Under the pieces are notes generated by a model. It did no database searches. It was not told where the DNA came from and saw only the letters and a list, made by a program, of their open reading frames with translations. From positions 4,530-24,030 of the forward strand of contig DUKR01000028.1 of the NCBI GenBank assembly GCA_013329175.1: a stretch of DNA of 19,501 bases, written 5' to 3'. Position numbers and translations under genes: made by a program. This stretch comes from Candidatus Woesearchaeota archaeon. GTDB taxonomy: Archaea > Nanobdellota > Nanobdellia > Woesearchaeales > UBA11716. This document shows, piece by piece, positions 7,123-15,830 of the stretch; within the stretch, counting starts at the first letter, position 1, and each line of letters starts with the position of its first letter.

Positions 7123-9084
7123 ATGCCGACATCTGAAGAGATAGACTCCTACATGAAAGAGAACCGCATTTTTTATCCTCCTGAGGAGTTCAAAAAGCGA
7201 GCCCACATCAAGTCCATGCATGAGTATGATCTCATGTACCAGCATTCTATCGAGCAGCCAGAGGAGTTCTGGGCAGGCATCGCAAGCAATCTCCACTGGT
7301 TTGCAAAATGGAACAGGGTATTCACCTATACCGAAAAGCCATTTGTCCACTGGTTCGAGGGAGCAAAGACCAACGTCTGTTACAACTGCATTGACAGGCA
7401 CATCACCACATGGCGGAAAAACAAGGCAGCACTCATATGGGAGAATGAGGATGGCTCGCAATCTGAGACTTATACCTATCAGGAGCTGCACAGGGAAGTC
7501 TGCAAGTTCGCTAATGTCCTTAAGAAAAAAGGCCTGAAGAAAGGCGATAGGGTCTGCCTCTACATGCCCATGATACCTGAGCTTGCCATAGCCATGCTTG
7601 CCTGCGCAAGGATTGGCGTCATCCACTCTATAGTATTTGGAGGATTCAGTTCAGCATCACTACAAAAGCGCATAGAGGACTGTGAGGCAAAAGCTCTCAT
7701 CACTGCTGATGGGACCCACAGGAAAGGCAAGGTTTATCCCCTCAAGGCAAATGCCGATGAGGTGCTGCAAAGCTGTCCCTCAATCCAGCACGTCATTGTT
7801 GCAAAAAGGACTGGCCAGGAAGTGCCCATGCAGCAAGGCAGAGATTCTTACTGGACGGATGAGATGACAGCACAAGATATACATGGATTCTGCCCCGCTG
7901 AAGAGATGGATAGCGAAGATTCTTTCTTCATCCTCTATACTTCTGGCACAACGGGGAAGCCAAAAGGCGTGCTGCACACAACAGGCGGCTACATGGTCTA
8001 TGCCTATGCAACAGCAAAATACATTTTCGACCTCAAGGATGAGGACACCTACTGGTGCACTGCAGACATAGGATGGATTACAGGCCATTCCTACATCGTC
8101 TATGGTCCCCTGCTCAATGGAACAACCTCTATCATGTTCGAAGGAATCCCTACCTACCCCAAGGCAGACAGGTGGTGGGAGATCGTCGAGAAATATAAGG
8201 TCACCATATTCTATACTGCCCCCACTGCAATTCGCTCATTAGCAAGAGAAAGCCAAGACTGGCCAAACAGGCACGATCTCTCGTCATTAAGGCTTCTTGG
8301 AAGCGTGGGTGAGCCCATCAACCCCGAGGCATGGATGTGGTATTACAGGGTCATAGGGAAGGAGCGCTGCCCCATTGTTGATACCTGGTGGCAGACTGAG
8401 ACAGGAGGCATAATGATAGCCCCGCTCCCAGGGGTGACGCCGCTCAAGCCAGGCTCAGCGACAAAACCCTTCTTTGGCATCCTTCCTGAAGTATTCAAGG
8501 AAGACGGAACGCCTGCAAAGGCAAACGAAGGTGGCAACCTCGTCATCAAGAAGCCATGGCCATCCATGGAGCGCACTATCTGGGGAGATCCTGAAAGATA
8601 CAAGAAAACCTATTTTTCAAAATTCCCTGACGTCTACTTTGCAGGCGACTCAGCAAGAAAAGACAGCGACGGCTATTTCTGGATAATGGGGAGATTGGAT
8701 GACGTCATTAAGGTCTCTGGTCACCGCCTGGGCACGGCAGAGGTAGAGTCAGCGATCGTTGCCAATGACAAAGTAGCAGAAGCCGCTGTTGTTCCCATCC
8801 CTCACGACCTCAAGGGCGAGGCTATCTACGCCTACGTCACCCTCAAGGAAGGGGTAGCGCCCTCAGTTCAGCTCGAAAAAGAGATAACCGAGACTGTTGC
8901 AAGAGAGATGGGGCCGATAGCAAAACCTGAAAAGATTCAATTTGCTGATGCCCTGCCAAAAACGAGGTCAGGCAAGATCATGAGAAGGATTCTCAAGGCA
9001 ATCGCTACGGGAGCAGAGATAGGCGACACGACAACCTTGTCTGACCCTGCAGTTGTTGAAATATTGCAGAAGGGGAAGAACTAA
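7123..9084 (+). CDS. acs: Acetyl-CoA synthetase (AMP-forming)
   Basis: Converts acetate, ATP and CoA to acetyl-CoA, AMP and pyrophosphate in the cytoplasm, by way of acetyl-adenylate. The 653 residues match full family length. Adenylate-forming motifs are intact: the P-loop-like YTSGTTGKPKG (272-282), YWCTADIGWITGHSYIVYGP, DTWWQTETGG (420-429; the tryptophans shape a small acetate-sized pocket), and the hinge region GDSARKDSDGYFWIMGRLDD followed by KVSGHR. The C-terminal PKTRSGKIMRR carries the catalytic, acetylation-prone lysine K618. It is monocistronic, with its own TATA box, a strong ribosome-binding site and a T-rich terminator. Propionyl-CoA synthetase activity cannot be excluded by sequence alone. 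In a small-genome archaeon it suggests acetate scavenging or an acetate-linked energy scheme. Confidence 0.96.
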   Translation: MPTSEEIDSYMKENRIFYPPEEFKKRAHIKSMHEYDLMYQHSIEQPEEFWAGIASNLHWFAKWNRVFTYTEKPFVHWFEGAKTNVCYNCIDRHITTWRKNKAALIWENEDGSQSETYTYQELHREVCKFANVLKKKGLKKGDRVCLYMPMIPELAIAMLACARIGVIHSIVFGGFSSASLQKRIEDCEAKALITADGTHRKGKVYPLKANADEVLQSCPSIQHVIVAKRTGQEVPMQQGRDSYWTDEMTAQDIHGFCPAEEMDSEDSFFILYTSGTTGKPKGVLHTTGGYMVYAYATAKYIFDLKDEDTYWCTADIGWITGHSYIVYGPLLNGTTSIMFEGIPTYPKADRWWEIVEKYKVTIFYTAPTAIRSLARESQDWPNRHDLSSLRLLGSVGEPINPEAWMWYYRVIGKERCPIVDTWWQTETGGIMIAPLPGVTPLKPGSATKPFFGILPEVFKEDGTPAKANEGGNLVIKKPWPSMERTIWGDPERYKKTYFSKFPDVYFAGDSARKDSDGYFWIMGRLDDVIKVSGHRLGTAEVESAIVANDKVAEAAVVPIPHDLKGEAIYAYVTLKEGVAPSVQLEKEITETVAREMGPIAKPEKIQFADALPKTRSGKIMRRILKAIATGAEIGDTTTLSDPAVVEILQKGKN

Positions 9085-9090
9085 AGAGTT

Positions 9091-9168
9091 TACTCCTTCA
9101 CTCCACCAGAAAGCTTTCGCTTGGAAGAGTGAGGCAAGCTCCATACAGGCGAAGGAGCGCCTTTTTTG
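9091..9168 (+). terminator. Structured T-rich terminator of acs
   Basis: CTCCTTC (9093-9099) pairs with GAAGGAG (9151-9157). Inside, CACTC (9099-9103) can pair with GAGTG (9127-9131; C9099 is shared by the two stems) around the perfect palindrome GAAAGCTTTC (9109-9118). A run of six T at 9162-9167 follows, just before the convergent pelota stop. The T-run is the likely archaeal termination signal. The nested stems are more elaborate than required. Confidence 0.55.
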
Positions 9169-10224
9169 TTATTGGATTCTATAGCGAAGAAGTGCCCCAA
9201 CACCCCCAAGCCCATCCAGCCTCTTCCCTGCATCATGGGATGAGGAAATAAGGTGCACCTCACCTTTCATCTGCTCGGCCTTCTTCATTACTTCCTCAAG
9301 CTCAGCAAAAGTGCCAGTTTCACGGCGCTTCTTAATCAGCAAGTCCGTAACAATCAATATCCTTACGGCGCCAGCTTCAACTGCGCCAGAGCATTGCGCA
9401 AAGCCATACGCAGCAAGTTTCTGCTTTGATACTTCAGCAAGCAATTCCTCAACAAGCCCTGTTTCCTGAGCAATCCTTTCAGATGCCAATGCCTGCTTTA
9501 GTTCAGGCCTCTTCAGCACCTCGTCAATCCCATTCCTGCCAACGTCAGAGCAGGTGGCAGTAACTATCCTCTTTTTCAGCGAGTCATCAGCCACAGCCTT
9601 CATCAGTTCCTCAGTCCAGAACGCAGGGCTTGCAGCGATAATCCTGCCGAAATGATGCCTGGAGTCATACTCAGCGATAGTCTCGATAATGTGCGCATAA
9701 AAATTTCCATCACCAGCATTATCATCCCCTTTTTTCTGCACGTTGCCTTCAATGTGCGCCAGCATCTGCGCCTCACCCCGTGAAAGCAAAGCGAAATATG
9801 CTTCCTCCCTGTCAAACACCACCATCAGCGTCTTGTGGGAAGACTTCTCGCATGCTTCTTTGAGCTTTTTCATTTGAAATGACAGCCACCGCTTTTTTGT
9901 TATCAGTATCGCGTCATTGGCCTCGACCGAGAACGAGTGATGGTCCCCCCTTGGCACGTCATCTGGCCCCTCAACAATCACGCCAAGGATGCGCAGCTGC
10001 GAGTCCTGCAATTCCACCTTCTCAACAGATATCCCTAAGGTCATCCGCTTCTTTGTAACTTTAGCATTGCGCTCATCCTCTCCGCCAAGCTTCACCTTGC
10101 GAAACGTGCTCCCGCTAACCCTGTCGCCCGCATCAATAACCTGCGAAAGAGACCACAGGTCATCGGTGTTTTCGGCAACCACTCTCATCTCGCCTTTTTT
10201 CATATCCTGATGGATGATGTTCAT
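9169..10224 (-). CDS. pelA: mRNA surveillance protein pelota (Dom34)
   Basis: Pelota recognises stalled ribosomes and, with archaeal aEF1A and ABCE1, splits them and starts no-go or non-stop decay. The 351 residues fit the family. The Sm-like N-terminal domain (about 1-130) has DDLWSLSQVIDAGDRVSGST. The eRF1-like middle domain (about 131-265) lacks a GGQ motif, as expected for pelota rather than release factor. The C-terminal alpha/beta domain contains AVRILIVTDLLIKKR and ends in GLGGVGALLRYRI. The start is set by GGGGAT about 7 bases upstream. It shares a palindromic TATA box with the divergent surface-protein gene, and its 3' end is convergent with acs. Function in cytoplasmic ribosome rescue is secure from homology. 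Confidence 0.96.
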   Translation of the reverse strand: MNIIHQDMKKGEMRVVAENTDDLWSLSQVIDAGDRVSGSTFRKVKLGGEDERNAKVTKKRMTLGISVEKVELQDSQLRILGVIVEGPDDVPRGDHHSFSVEANDAILITKKRWLSFQMKKLKEACEKSSHKTLMVVFDREEAYFALLSRGEAQMLAHIEGNVQKKGDDNAGDGNFYAHIIETIAEYDSRHHFGRIIAASPAFWTEELMKAVADDSLKKRIVTATCSDVGRNGIDEVLKRPELKQALASERIAQETGLVEELLAEVSKQKLAAYGFAQCSGAVEAGAVRILIVTDLLIKKRRETGTFAELEEVMKKAEQMKGEVHLISSSHDAGKRLDGLGGVGALLRYRIQ

Positions 10225-10323
10225 TTGAAATCCCCTTTATTTCATAGACGATGAAAAGCGGAATGTTTATATATAAATGTATTCGGTATTTGAACCCAAT
10301 CTTTACTCAAAAAGGGTGACGTT
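10225..10323. promoter_or_regulatory. Bidirectional promoter between pelA and the envelope cluster
   Basis: The only TATA-like element between the divergent genes is the perfect 12-base palindrome TTTATATATAAA (10266-10277). It stands 42 bases from the pelA start and 47 bases from the other start, so both transcripts could begin about 25 bases away with short leaders. Each gene has its own Shine-Dalgarno sequence: GGTGA at 10315-10319 for the + gene and GGGGAT on the - strand for pelA. Confidence 0.65.
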
Positions 10324-11538
10324 ATGAAAACAGAGGCGTTCTCATTATTCTCACGCGACAGGAAAAAAGCCCAGGAAGGGGTGTCAGCAGCGCTTCTGGT
10401 TGCGATTATTGCAGGCATCATCATGCTCTACATCATCCTGCTTCCTGCATCCGAGCGTCAGGAGCTGCTTGACCTTGAGGACAGCGGAAGCCACAGGGGA
10501 AGGTCAGACGCAGTCAACAAGTCCTTCCTTCTGGAGGAAGGCAACCTCAAGATAAACCCCTTTGAGCGAGTCGAGGATATAGAGCTGCCCAACGTTTACC
10601 TTATCGAGGATGTCAATGCCGATGTCATTGAGCAATTCAACCCCTTCACTGTCCGAAACGGCTGGTTTGACAAGACCACAAAGACCATTCAGTTTCCGAT
10701 TCCTAACCTTGAAGACACCGATAACCTTATCCTCAGTTTCAATGTGCAGAAAGCAAGAGGTATCCTTACCGTCCTGCTCAACGGTGAGCAGATATACTCC
10801 TTTGAGCCCGCATCCCCTAATGTTGCAATCGAGCTGAACAAGAATCGTCTGGAGCGCATCAACACCTTTGAGTTCTCGGTTTCAGGAGTAGGCGCTGCTT
10901 TTTGGGCTACAAACCAGTATGCCATGGACAGTATCAGGATAACTGGGGATATCACCGATAGGTCACGCCAGGAAGCACAGAACCAATTTGAGCTTACCTC
11001 GCTTGAGCATGAGTCACTCAAGGCAGCCCAGTTCCAGTTTATCCCCTACTGCTCGCACCTTGGCAGCGTTGGGCGGCTGCAGGTGATGCTCAATGCCAGA
11101 ACCATCTACAATGCAGTTCCTGTCTGCGATGACGTGGTCAGGATACCTGTGCTTGATATCCTTGATGAAGGGCCTAATTCTGTCGTATTCAAGACTGAGC
11201 GCGGCTCCTACAGCATAGAGCAAGTCAAGCTTTTGATTGATGCAAAAGACCAGCGAAGCTACCTCCAGTTCTTTGAGGTGAACGACAAGGACTTCAGCTC
11301 CATCAGGAAAGGAGACAAGCATGTCAACGTCTCCATCCGCTTTGTCGATGATGGGGAAGACAAGAAGGCTGACCTTGTAATCAATGGCCATAACCGCAGG
11401 ATTGAGCAGGATGAGCCTGACTTTTCGCGTGACATCACAGAATGGATAGAGGACGGCAACAACTACGTCGAGATTGTTCCAAAAGATGAACTGCGGATCC
11501 TGGATCTTGAGGTATTTATCTTTGAAAAAAAAAAGTGA
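10324..11538 (+). CDS. Membrane-anchored surface protein with three beta-sandwich-like repeats
   Basis: Family not recognised. A positively charged N-terminus (RDRKKAQEG) is followed by one hydrophobic segment (about 22-42, ending in LLP). The rest should lie outside the cytoplasm. The N-terminus resembles class III (pilin-like) signals with KKxQEG, but cleavage is uncertain, and a simple N-terminal anchor is the alternative. The outer part contains three copies of a strand-turn pattern L-x-V-x-(L/I)-N-(G/A)-x-x-I-Y-like at about 152, 256 and 354, each followed after roughly 20-25 residues by an I-x-(L/I)...G-x-N segment. This suggests three jelly-roll or CBM-like domains of about 100 residues. 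Two cysteines in the second repeat could form a disulfide. It is the first gene of the envelope cluster and is followed after 30 bases by the polytopic protein. Confidence 0.75.
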   Translation: MKTEAFSLFSRDRKKAQEGVSAALLVAIIAGIIMLYIILLPASERQELLDLEDSGSHRGRSDAVNKSFLLEEGNLKINPFERVEDIELPNVYLIEDVNADVIEQFNPFTVRNGWFDKTTKTIQFPIPNLEDTDNLILSFNVQKARGILTVLLNGEQIYSFEPASPNVAIELNKNRLERINTFEFSVSGVGAAFWATNQYAMDSIRITGDITDRSRQEAQNQFELTSLEHESLKAAQFQFIPYCSHLGSVGRLQVMLNARTIYNAVPVCDDVVRIPVLDILDEGPNSVVFKTERGSYSIEQVKLLIDAKDQRSYLQFFEVNDKDFSSIRKGDKHVNVSIRFVDDGEDKKADLVINGHNRRIEQDEPDFSRDITEWIEDGNNYVEIVPKDELRILDLEVFIFEKKK

Positions 11539-11568
11539 TTCGCTAGGGTTAGTTCTGAGGGCAGGGTA

Positions 11569-13734
11569 ATGAAAAGAATGGCTATCAAACAAGGAGTATT
11601 TTCTAAGCTATGGAAAGGAAGGAGTGGGCAAGGGGCCCTGCCAGGAGCAGGTGAGCGCTATGATTTAGAGCAGAAGAAAACTCTTGGAAATTTCATCATA
11701 TTTTTAGGGATAGTGCTCGTAGTAATTGACTATTGGTGGTATGGGCAGACCTTCTCAGGATTCATCTTTCCATTTCCTTCATGGACATGGGTATTTTCTT
11801 CTGGAGGGATATTTGATGTATGGTTCAATACCATCTCCTTTGGCCTGTTTCTTGTGTTTGTCATCTTTTTCTCAATAAAAAAAATCAGCGACAGAAACTA
11901 CAATCCTCAGGAGATGATAGCATTTGGCATTTTTGCTTTTCTTCTCTCTTTTATCCTTGGAACAAATGCATGGTCATATGATCCACGGTCGCTTCTCCAT
12001 ATCATTTTCATCCTCATTTTTGGCCTGACCTACTTAGGGAGGCAGGGGGACAAAACCGAAGCCTACATTATCATGTCGGCGCTGATTATCATTGACTTTT
12101 TCATGTACGGTTTGCTCAAACAATTTACGTTCTTTGCAATCTTACCATTTCTCCCCTTCTTCATGATATTTTATACCTCCATCCGCAATCCAACCGGCTT
12201 CAATCTTATGGTGCTTTTGGTTCTCTTCAGTTTCATGGCATTCATGGTTGTGGGTGAGACTGGAGTCCGAGGGACAATGTTTCTACCTGCGCAGGAAGGG
12301 GTACATAAATTTGAAGCATTGGAGAAGATAAAGACCACGTTTACTAACATTCAGACAAATATCAAACAATCCACTGCAAGGCAGCTGGAATACGCAACCG
12401 GAGGCTATTATCAGGGGAAGGTTGAGGAAAACCAGCAGGAGCCTATCGGAGTCTATCTTGAAAATATAAAGTCTTCACAGACTGAGTTCTTTGAGGGGGA
12501 GCCTGTCAGCGTGTGGGGAACACTGAGAGCGCAGACTCTTGATGACCCTATCAATGTCTCCCTTTCCTGCTATGCCAGCGATGAATTCACTACCCAGTCA
12601 ACGGGAGATGCCACTGACCCTGATAAGAAGATACTCGGGACAATCCTCCCAAGCAACCTGCGCAACAACTACCTGGTTGAGACATTGGAGCTTAACGATT
12701 TCACCTGCCTGTTTGACAATGGCCTTGAAGGCGGGCAGCAGACCATAGTGCTGCAGGCTGACTTTTCCTTTGAGACTGATGCCTACCTGAGGACATACTT
12801 CATTGACCTTGACCGCAGGCGCCAGCTGGTGCGAAACAACATAGACCCTATCGAAGAATTCGGCATACGTGAAAGGGATCCCGTTGCGGTGTATACCAAT
12901 GGTCCGGTGAAGATTGGCGCAGAGACCACAAAAAACCTGCCCATAGGTGTTCAGGCTCAGGCTGTGGACGGCGAAGAGACCGTGGTGCGGTTAGGGGTGA
13001 CCATAGAGAACCAGTGGCAGGGCACTATCAAGCAACTCAAAGAGCTTTTCATCAGCGTCCCGGCAGGAACTGAATTGCTCAACTGCGGCTCAGACCTCTT
13101 TGAGCGCATCCCTGAACGTGACCTTGATGGCAACCTCATCTATAGCATCAACGTAGCAGGAAGCGACCGCTTCAAAAACATCCATGACTTCAAGTCAGTC
13201 AACTGCCTCATCAGGGTGCGCGATTCATCTGAAGTCTTGGGCTCAACCCCCATTGCAACGAGGTACTACAACATTGAGGCCGCCTATGACTACATCCTGC
13301 GCTCGCCGGTTTCAGTCAGCATCAAGAAGCAGGTTGGAAGCCTTGCAAGCGATACCTTCTCCTCAAACTCTGGCATCAAATCATTTACAGTTCAGCATGA
13401 TGGGCAGGATATCACTCTTTCCTGGGTGGCTGGCCTTCTCAAGGGAAGAAAAATCAGGGGGTACCAAATAGCAATTGACTCTCAGCTTATAACTGAAAAT
13501 AACTGGGGTGGAGCTGAGGCAATCCAGGTTTTCATGTTATCAGAAGAGGAACTTGGCAGGGAAGAAGTGCAAAAAAGCGCTACACTTGACAGGAAGCTAA
13601 GTAGCGGAGATTGCGGCAGTGAGCTTTATGTTGCTATAAGGGCATATGGCGGAGACACTGGTATTGAAGAGCGGGGTGGCGTAGTCACAACATCGCCACT
13701 CAGGATTTCACAAGAGGATGGCATCTGTCAATAA
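11569..13734 (+). CDS. Polytopic membrane protein with large extracytoplasmic beta-domain region
   Basis: Function unknown. Residues about 38-232 hold roughly seven or eight hydrophobic segments (for example FIIFLGIVLVVIDYWW, FGLFLVFVIFF, MIAFGIFAFLLSFILG, NLMVLLVLFSFMAFMVVG). A polar, partly helical linker (about 245-285) leads to an extracytoplasmic part. First comes an Ig-like domain with a cysteine pair (about 285-420). Next is a domain (about 440-595) with two cysteines and the closing pattern TRYYNIEAAYDYILRS, which matches the second domain of the downstream lipoproteins. Last is an FnIII-like domain (about 600-715, ITLSWV ... RGYQIAID ... LYVAIRAYG). GAGGGCAGGG precedes ATG 11569; ATG 11578 is an alternative start. 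It overlaps the first lipoprotein gene by 17 bases. It may be the membrane platform of a surface complex. Confidence 0.75.
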   Translation: MKRMAIKQGVFSKLWKGRSGQGALPGAGERYDLEQKKTLGNFIIFLGIVLVVIDYWWYGQTFSGFIFPFPSWTWVFSSGGIFDVWFNTISFGLFLVFVIFFSIKKISDRNYNPQEMIAFGIFAFLLSFILGTNAWSYDPRSLLHIIFILIFGLTYLGRQGDKTEAYIIMSALIIIDFFMYGLLKQFTFFAILPFLPFFMIFYTSIRNPTGFNLMVLLVLFSFMAFMVVGETGVRGTMFLPAQEGVHKFEALEKIKTTFTNIQTNIKQSTARQLEYATGGYYQGKVEENQQEPIGVYLENIKSSQTEFFEGEPVSVWGTLRAQTLDDPINVSLSCYASDEFTTQSTGDATDPDKKILGTILPSNLRNNYLVETLELNDFTCLFDNGLEGGQQTIVLQADFSFETDAYLRTYFIDLDRRRQLVRNNIDPIEEFGIRERDPVAVYTNGPVKIGAETTKNLPIGVQAQAVDGEETVVRLGVTIENQWQGTIKQLKELFISVPAGTELLNCGSDLFERIPERDLDGNLIYSINVAGSDRFKNIHDFKSVNCLIRVRDSSEVLGSTPIATRYYNIEAAYDYILRSPVSVSIKKQVGSLASDTFSSNSGIKSFTVQHDGQDITLSWVAGLLKGRKIRGYQIAIDSQLITENNWGGAEAIQVFMLSEEELGREEVQKSATLDRKLSSGDCGSELYVAIRAYGGDTGIEERGGVVTTSPLRISQEDGICQ

Positions 13735-14725
13735 GAAAGGAGTGTGTGTTCTGCTGTGTGTAACTCTTTTCCTCTTGGCAGGCTGTACTGGAGGAACGTC
13801 AGGCCCATCCCTCATCAGCGACGAGCAGATCTACAAGGGAACCGATGGCATTACCATGGAATTCGTCAAGGGAGCGCCTCCTTCAGAAGCCTTTGACGCC
13901 ATGCGCCTGCGCATCCACGCTACCATGGAAAACAAGGGGGCATTTGACGTACAGGAAGGCTACCTTGCGCTTGGCATAGAGGACGGCTACATGGCTCTTG
14001 CAGGAAACGGATTCAATCTTGATCGCGACCACCAGAAAAGGCTCACTGACCGGCACCTTACCTTCAACCTTAGGGGGAAGTCGCTTGATGACCCTATCGG
14101 TGAAGAGACCTTGCTCTCCATAGATGCTCTTGCAACCATCAAAGACGACCAGGCAACCATCCACCCTGCACTCATCCAGATTACCACCTGCTATCCTTAC
14201 CAGACAAAAGCAAATGCCGACATCTGCATAGACACCGATTCCTTTAGCCTCATCGAGAGGGAAAAGGCATGCGAAATAAAGGATATTACCCTCCAAAGCC
14301 AAGGAGCGCCGATTGCAGTCACCAAAATAGAGACGGCAATGCTTCCTCAGGACGACAATACGGTCATCCCCCATTTCATCATCACTATGGAGAACAAAGG
14401 CAAGGGCATCACTATCAAAGACGACCTTGAGGTCATCCGCAATGCCTGCACCTCCTCTCCCTTCACCAGAGAGCGGGAGGAAATCTTCAACAAGATCAGA
14501 ATTACTGCCTATCTTTCCAATGACGACCAGCCTCTTGACTGCTTAGGCTCTGGAGAGCAGAATGTCATCACCATCCGCGATGGCAAAGGCACTGCCCGCT
14601 GCACTCCCCATGCAGGCATTCCTGCCCAAAAAGGAACATTTGTTACTCCCCTTCGCATCGAGCTTGACTATGGCTATACACAGACCATTGCAACCGAAGT
14701 GAAAATCAGGCGTATAGCCTCATAA
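13718..14725 (+). CDS. Lipoprotein 1 of a tandem paralogous trio
   Basis: The signal peptide (MASVNKKGVCVLLCVTLFLL) ends in the lipobox LAGC, with lipidated C23 predicted. The mature protein should sit on the outer face of the membrane. It has two beta-rich domains. Domain 1 (about 40-190) opens with GTDGITMEF, has ENKGAFDV, and closes with a three-cysteine cluster (C158, C170, C185). Domain 2 (about 192-335) starts with GAPIAVTKIE, contains ITMENKGKG, has C244, C275 and C295, and ends PLRIELDYGYTQ. The same plan recurs in the next two genes and, for domain 2, in the preceding membrane protein. Folds of CARDB or Ig type are plausible; function is unknown. The start overlaps the upstream stop by 17 bases, so expression is coupled to it. 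Confidence 0.75.
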   Translation: MASVNKKGVCVLLCVTLFLLAGCTGGTSGPSLISDEQIYKGTDGITMEFVKGAPPSEAFDAMRLRIHATMENKGAFDVQEGYLALGIEDGYMALAGNGFNLDRDHQKRLTDRHLTFNLRGKSLDDPIGEETLLSIDALATIKDDQATIHPALIQITTCYPYQTKANADICIDTDSFSLIEREKACEIKDITLQSQGAPIAVTKIETAMLPQDDNTVIPHFIITMENKGKGITIKDDLEVIRNACTSSPFTREREEIFNKIRITAYLSNDDQPLDCLGSGEQNVITIRDGKGTARCTPHAGIPAQKGTFVTPLRIELDYGYTQTIATEVKIRRIAS

Positions 14726-14757
14726 CTTTTATATACCACGGAGAAAGGGATGTCCCC
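14726..14757 (+). promoter_or_regulatory. Internal promoter giving a leaderless transcript of lipoprotein 2
   Basis: TTTTATATA at 14727-14735 begins directly after the stop of lipoprotein 1, and its centre lies about 27 bases before ATG 14758. There is no convincing Shine-Dalgarno sequence adjacent to the start. Transcription should therefore begin at or within a base or two of the start codon. Confidence 0.6.
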
Positions 14758-15738
14758 ATGAATTTCAGGGCAGCGTTGATGGGAGTAATCATTGCCATAC
14801 TCATCCTATCAGGCTGCTCGAGAGGAAGCTCGGACCCTGACCGTTACCCTCTTTTCAGGACAGGAACGCAGGGGCTGGATTTCCAGTTCTCTCCAAGGAC
14901 ACCTGATAAGTTCTTCACAAGCAGCCTTGAGCCTTTCCAGCCCATGATCCTCGAGGTGCGCAACAGAGGGGCTTTTCCTCAGGATGATGAGCGCGGTGAG
15001 TTCATAGGCTACCTCTGGCCAGGGGGATATGATGATTCAATCCTTACTATTGAGCCCAGATACATCACCCTTCGGGCAAGCGATTTGTCCGGAGACCTTG
15101 AAGGCAAGTCTCCCATCAACGGAGAGGGTGGCATCCAGTTCTTTGATTTTGACGTAGGCATTTTCGGCCTGCCACAGGGAGTCTACAACATCCGCATGCC
15201 CATCATTTTCACAGGAGTCTATCGCTACCGCACCATCTCTTCAGAAGATGTTTGCATAGACCCCAATCCTTACAGCGACGACAGGGATAAGGTCTGCGAC
15301 ATCTCTCGCTATGGCAGCATCAAGGGCGGAGGAAGCCAAGGAGCGCCGGTTGCTGTTACCTACATTGAGGAAGACGTGGTTTCAGACGGTGTCCTCTTCA
15401 GGATCACCGTGCGAAATGTAGGCGGTGGCAAGGTTATCCCTTGGGAAGACATCAGCCCTGCGCTCAACCCCCATACTTTTGAATATGGCTATGATGAGGA
15501 GAACAGGGTAGGGATTACCAGCGTCTTTGTGGGCAACCTGCCTGTTGATGCCTGCACCCCAAGGATAGGTGAGCGCGTGCGCCTCATCAACGGAGAAGGC
15601 AGGATTATCTGCAAGATGTCAACATTGCGCATGGGCACAGGGGCATTTACTTCGCCCCTTAATATCGTTCTCGATTATGGATACATGAGTTCCATAAGAA
15701 AAGACATCGAGATTTTTGAGCAGCTCCAGTTCCGCTAG
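14758..15738 (+). CDS. Lipoprotein 2 of the paralogous trio
   Basis: The signal peptide ends in lipobox LSGC (C20). The mature part follows the trio plan: GTQGLDFQF, VRNRGAFP, LEGKSPINGEGG (compare LRGKSLDDPIGEE in lipoprotein 1), a cysteine cluster at C166 and C180, GAPVAVTYIEE opening domain 2, ITVRNVGGGKV, C266 and C285, and SPLNIVLDYGYMSS at the end. It has lost the first cysteine of the domain 1 cluster: the motif GVYRYRTISSEDVC has valine where the other two have cysteine. It is predicted to be an extracytoplasmic lipid-anchored protein of unknown function. It has its own promoter for a leaderless mRNA, so it can be expressed separately from the upstream genes. Confidence 0.75.
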   Translation: MNFRAALMGVIIAILILSGCSRGSSDPDRYPLFRTGTQGLDFQFSPRTPDKFFTSSLEPFQPMILEVRNRGAFPQDDERGEFIGYLWPGGYDDSILTIEPRYITLRASDLSGDLEGKSPINGEGGIQFFDFDVGIFGLPQGVYNIRMPIIFTGVYRYRTISSEDVCIDPNPYSDDRDKVCDISRYGSIKGGGSQGAPVAVTYIEEDVVSDGVLFRITVRNVGGGKVIPWEDISPALNPHTFEYGYDEENRVGITSVFVGNLPVDACTPRIGERVRLINGEGRIICKMSTLRMGTGAFTSPLNIVLDYGYMSSIRKDIEIFEQLQFR

Positions 15739-15830
15739 CCCTCTCGGCAGCCACAGTTAACTTTAAATAGCAGTGTACCCCCATATAATTGCATAGCACA
15801 AAAAGCTCAGAGTCATAAGGAGGCCTAATC
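15739..15830 (+). promoter_or_regulatory. Promoter and leader of lipoprotein 3
   Basis: TTTAAATA at 15762-15769 is a good TATA box; an alternative, ATATAA, lies near 15783. The first predicts a transcript from about 15790, with a leader of roughly 40 bases. AGGAGG at 15818-15823, seven bases before ATG 15831, is a strong consensus ribosome-binding site, in contrast to the leaderless gene upstream. Confidence 0.6.

Noticed and set aside
7036..7626. Long - strand open frame over the start of acs, and similar antisense frames over other genes.
   Set aside because: They have no family similarity and lie opposite genes with clear homology, so they are by-products of coding bias.
11525..11534. Run of ten A at the end of the 404-residue surface gene, as a possible programmed frameshift or transcript slippage site.
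   Set aside because: Both alternative frames stop within a few codons and do not fuse to the next gene, so slippage would only alter the last residues.
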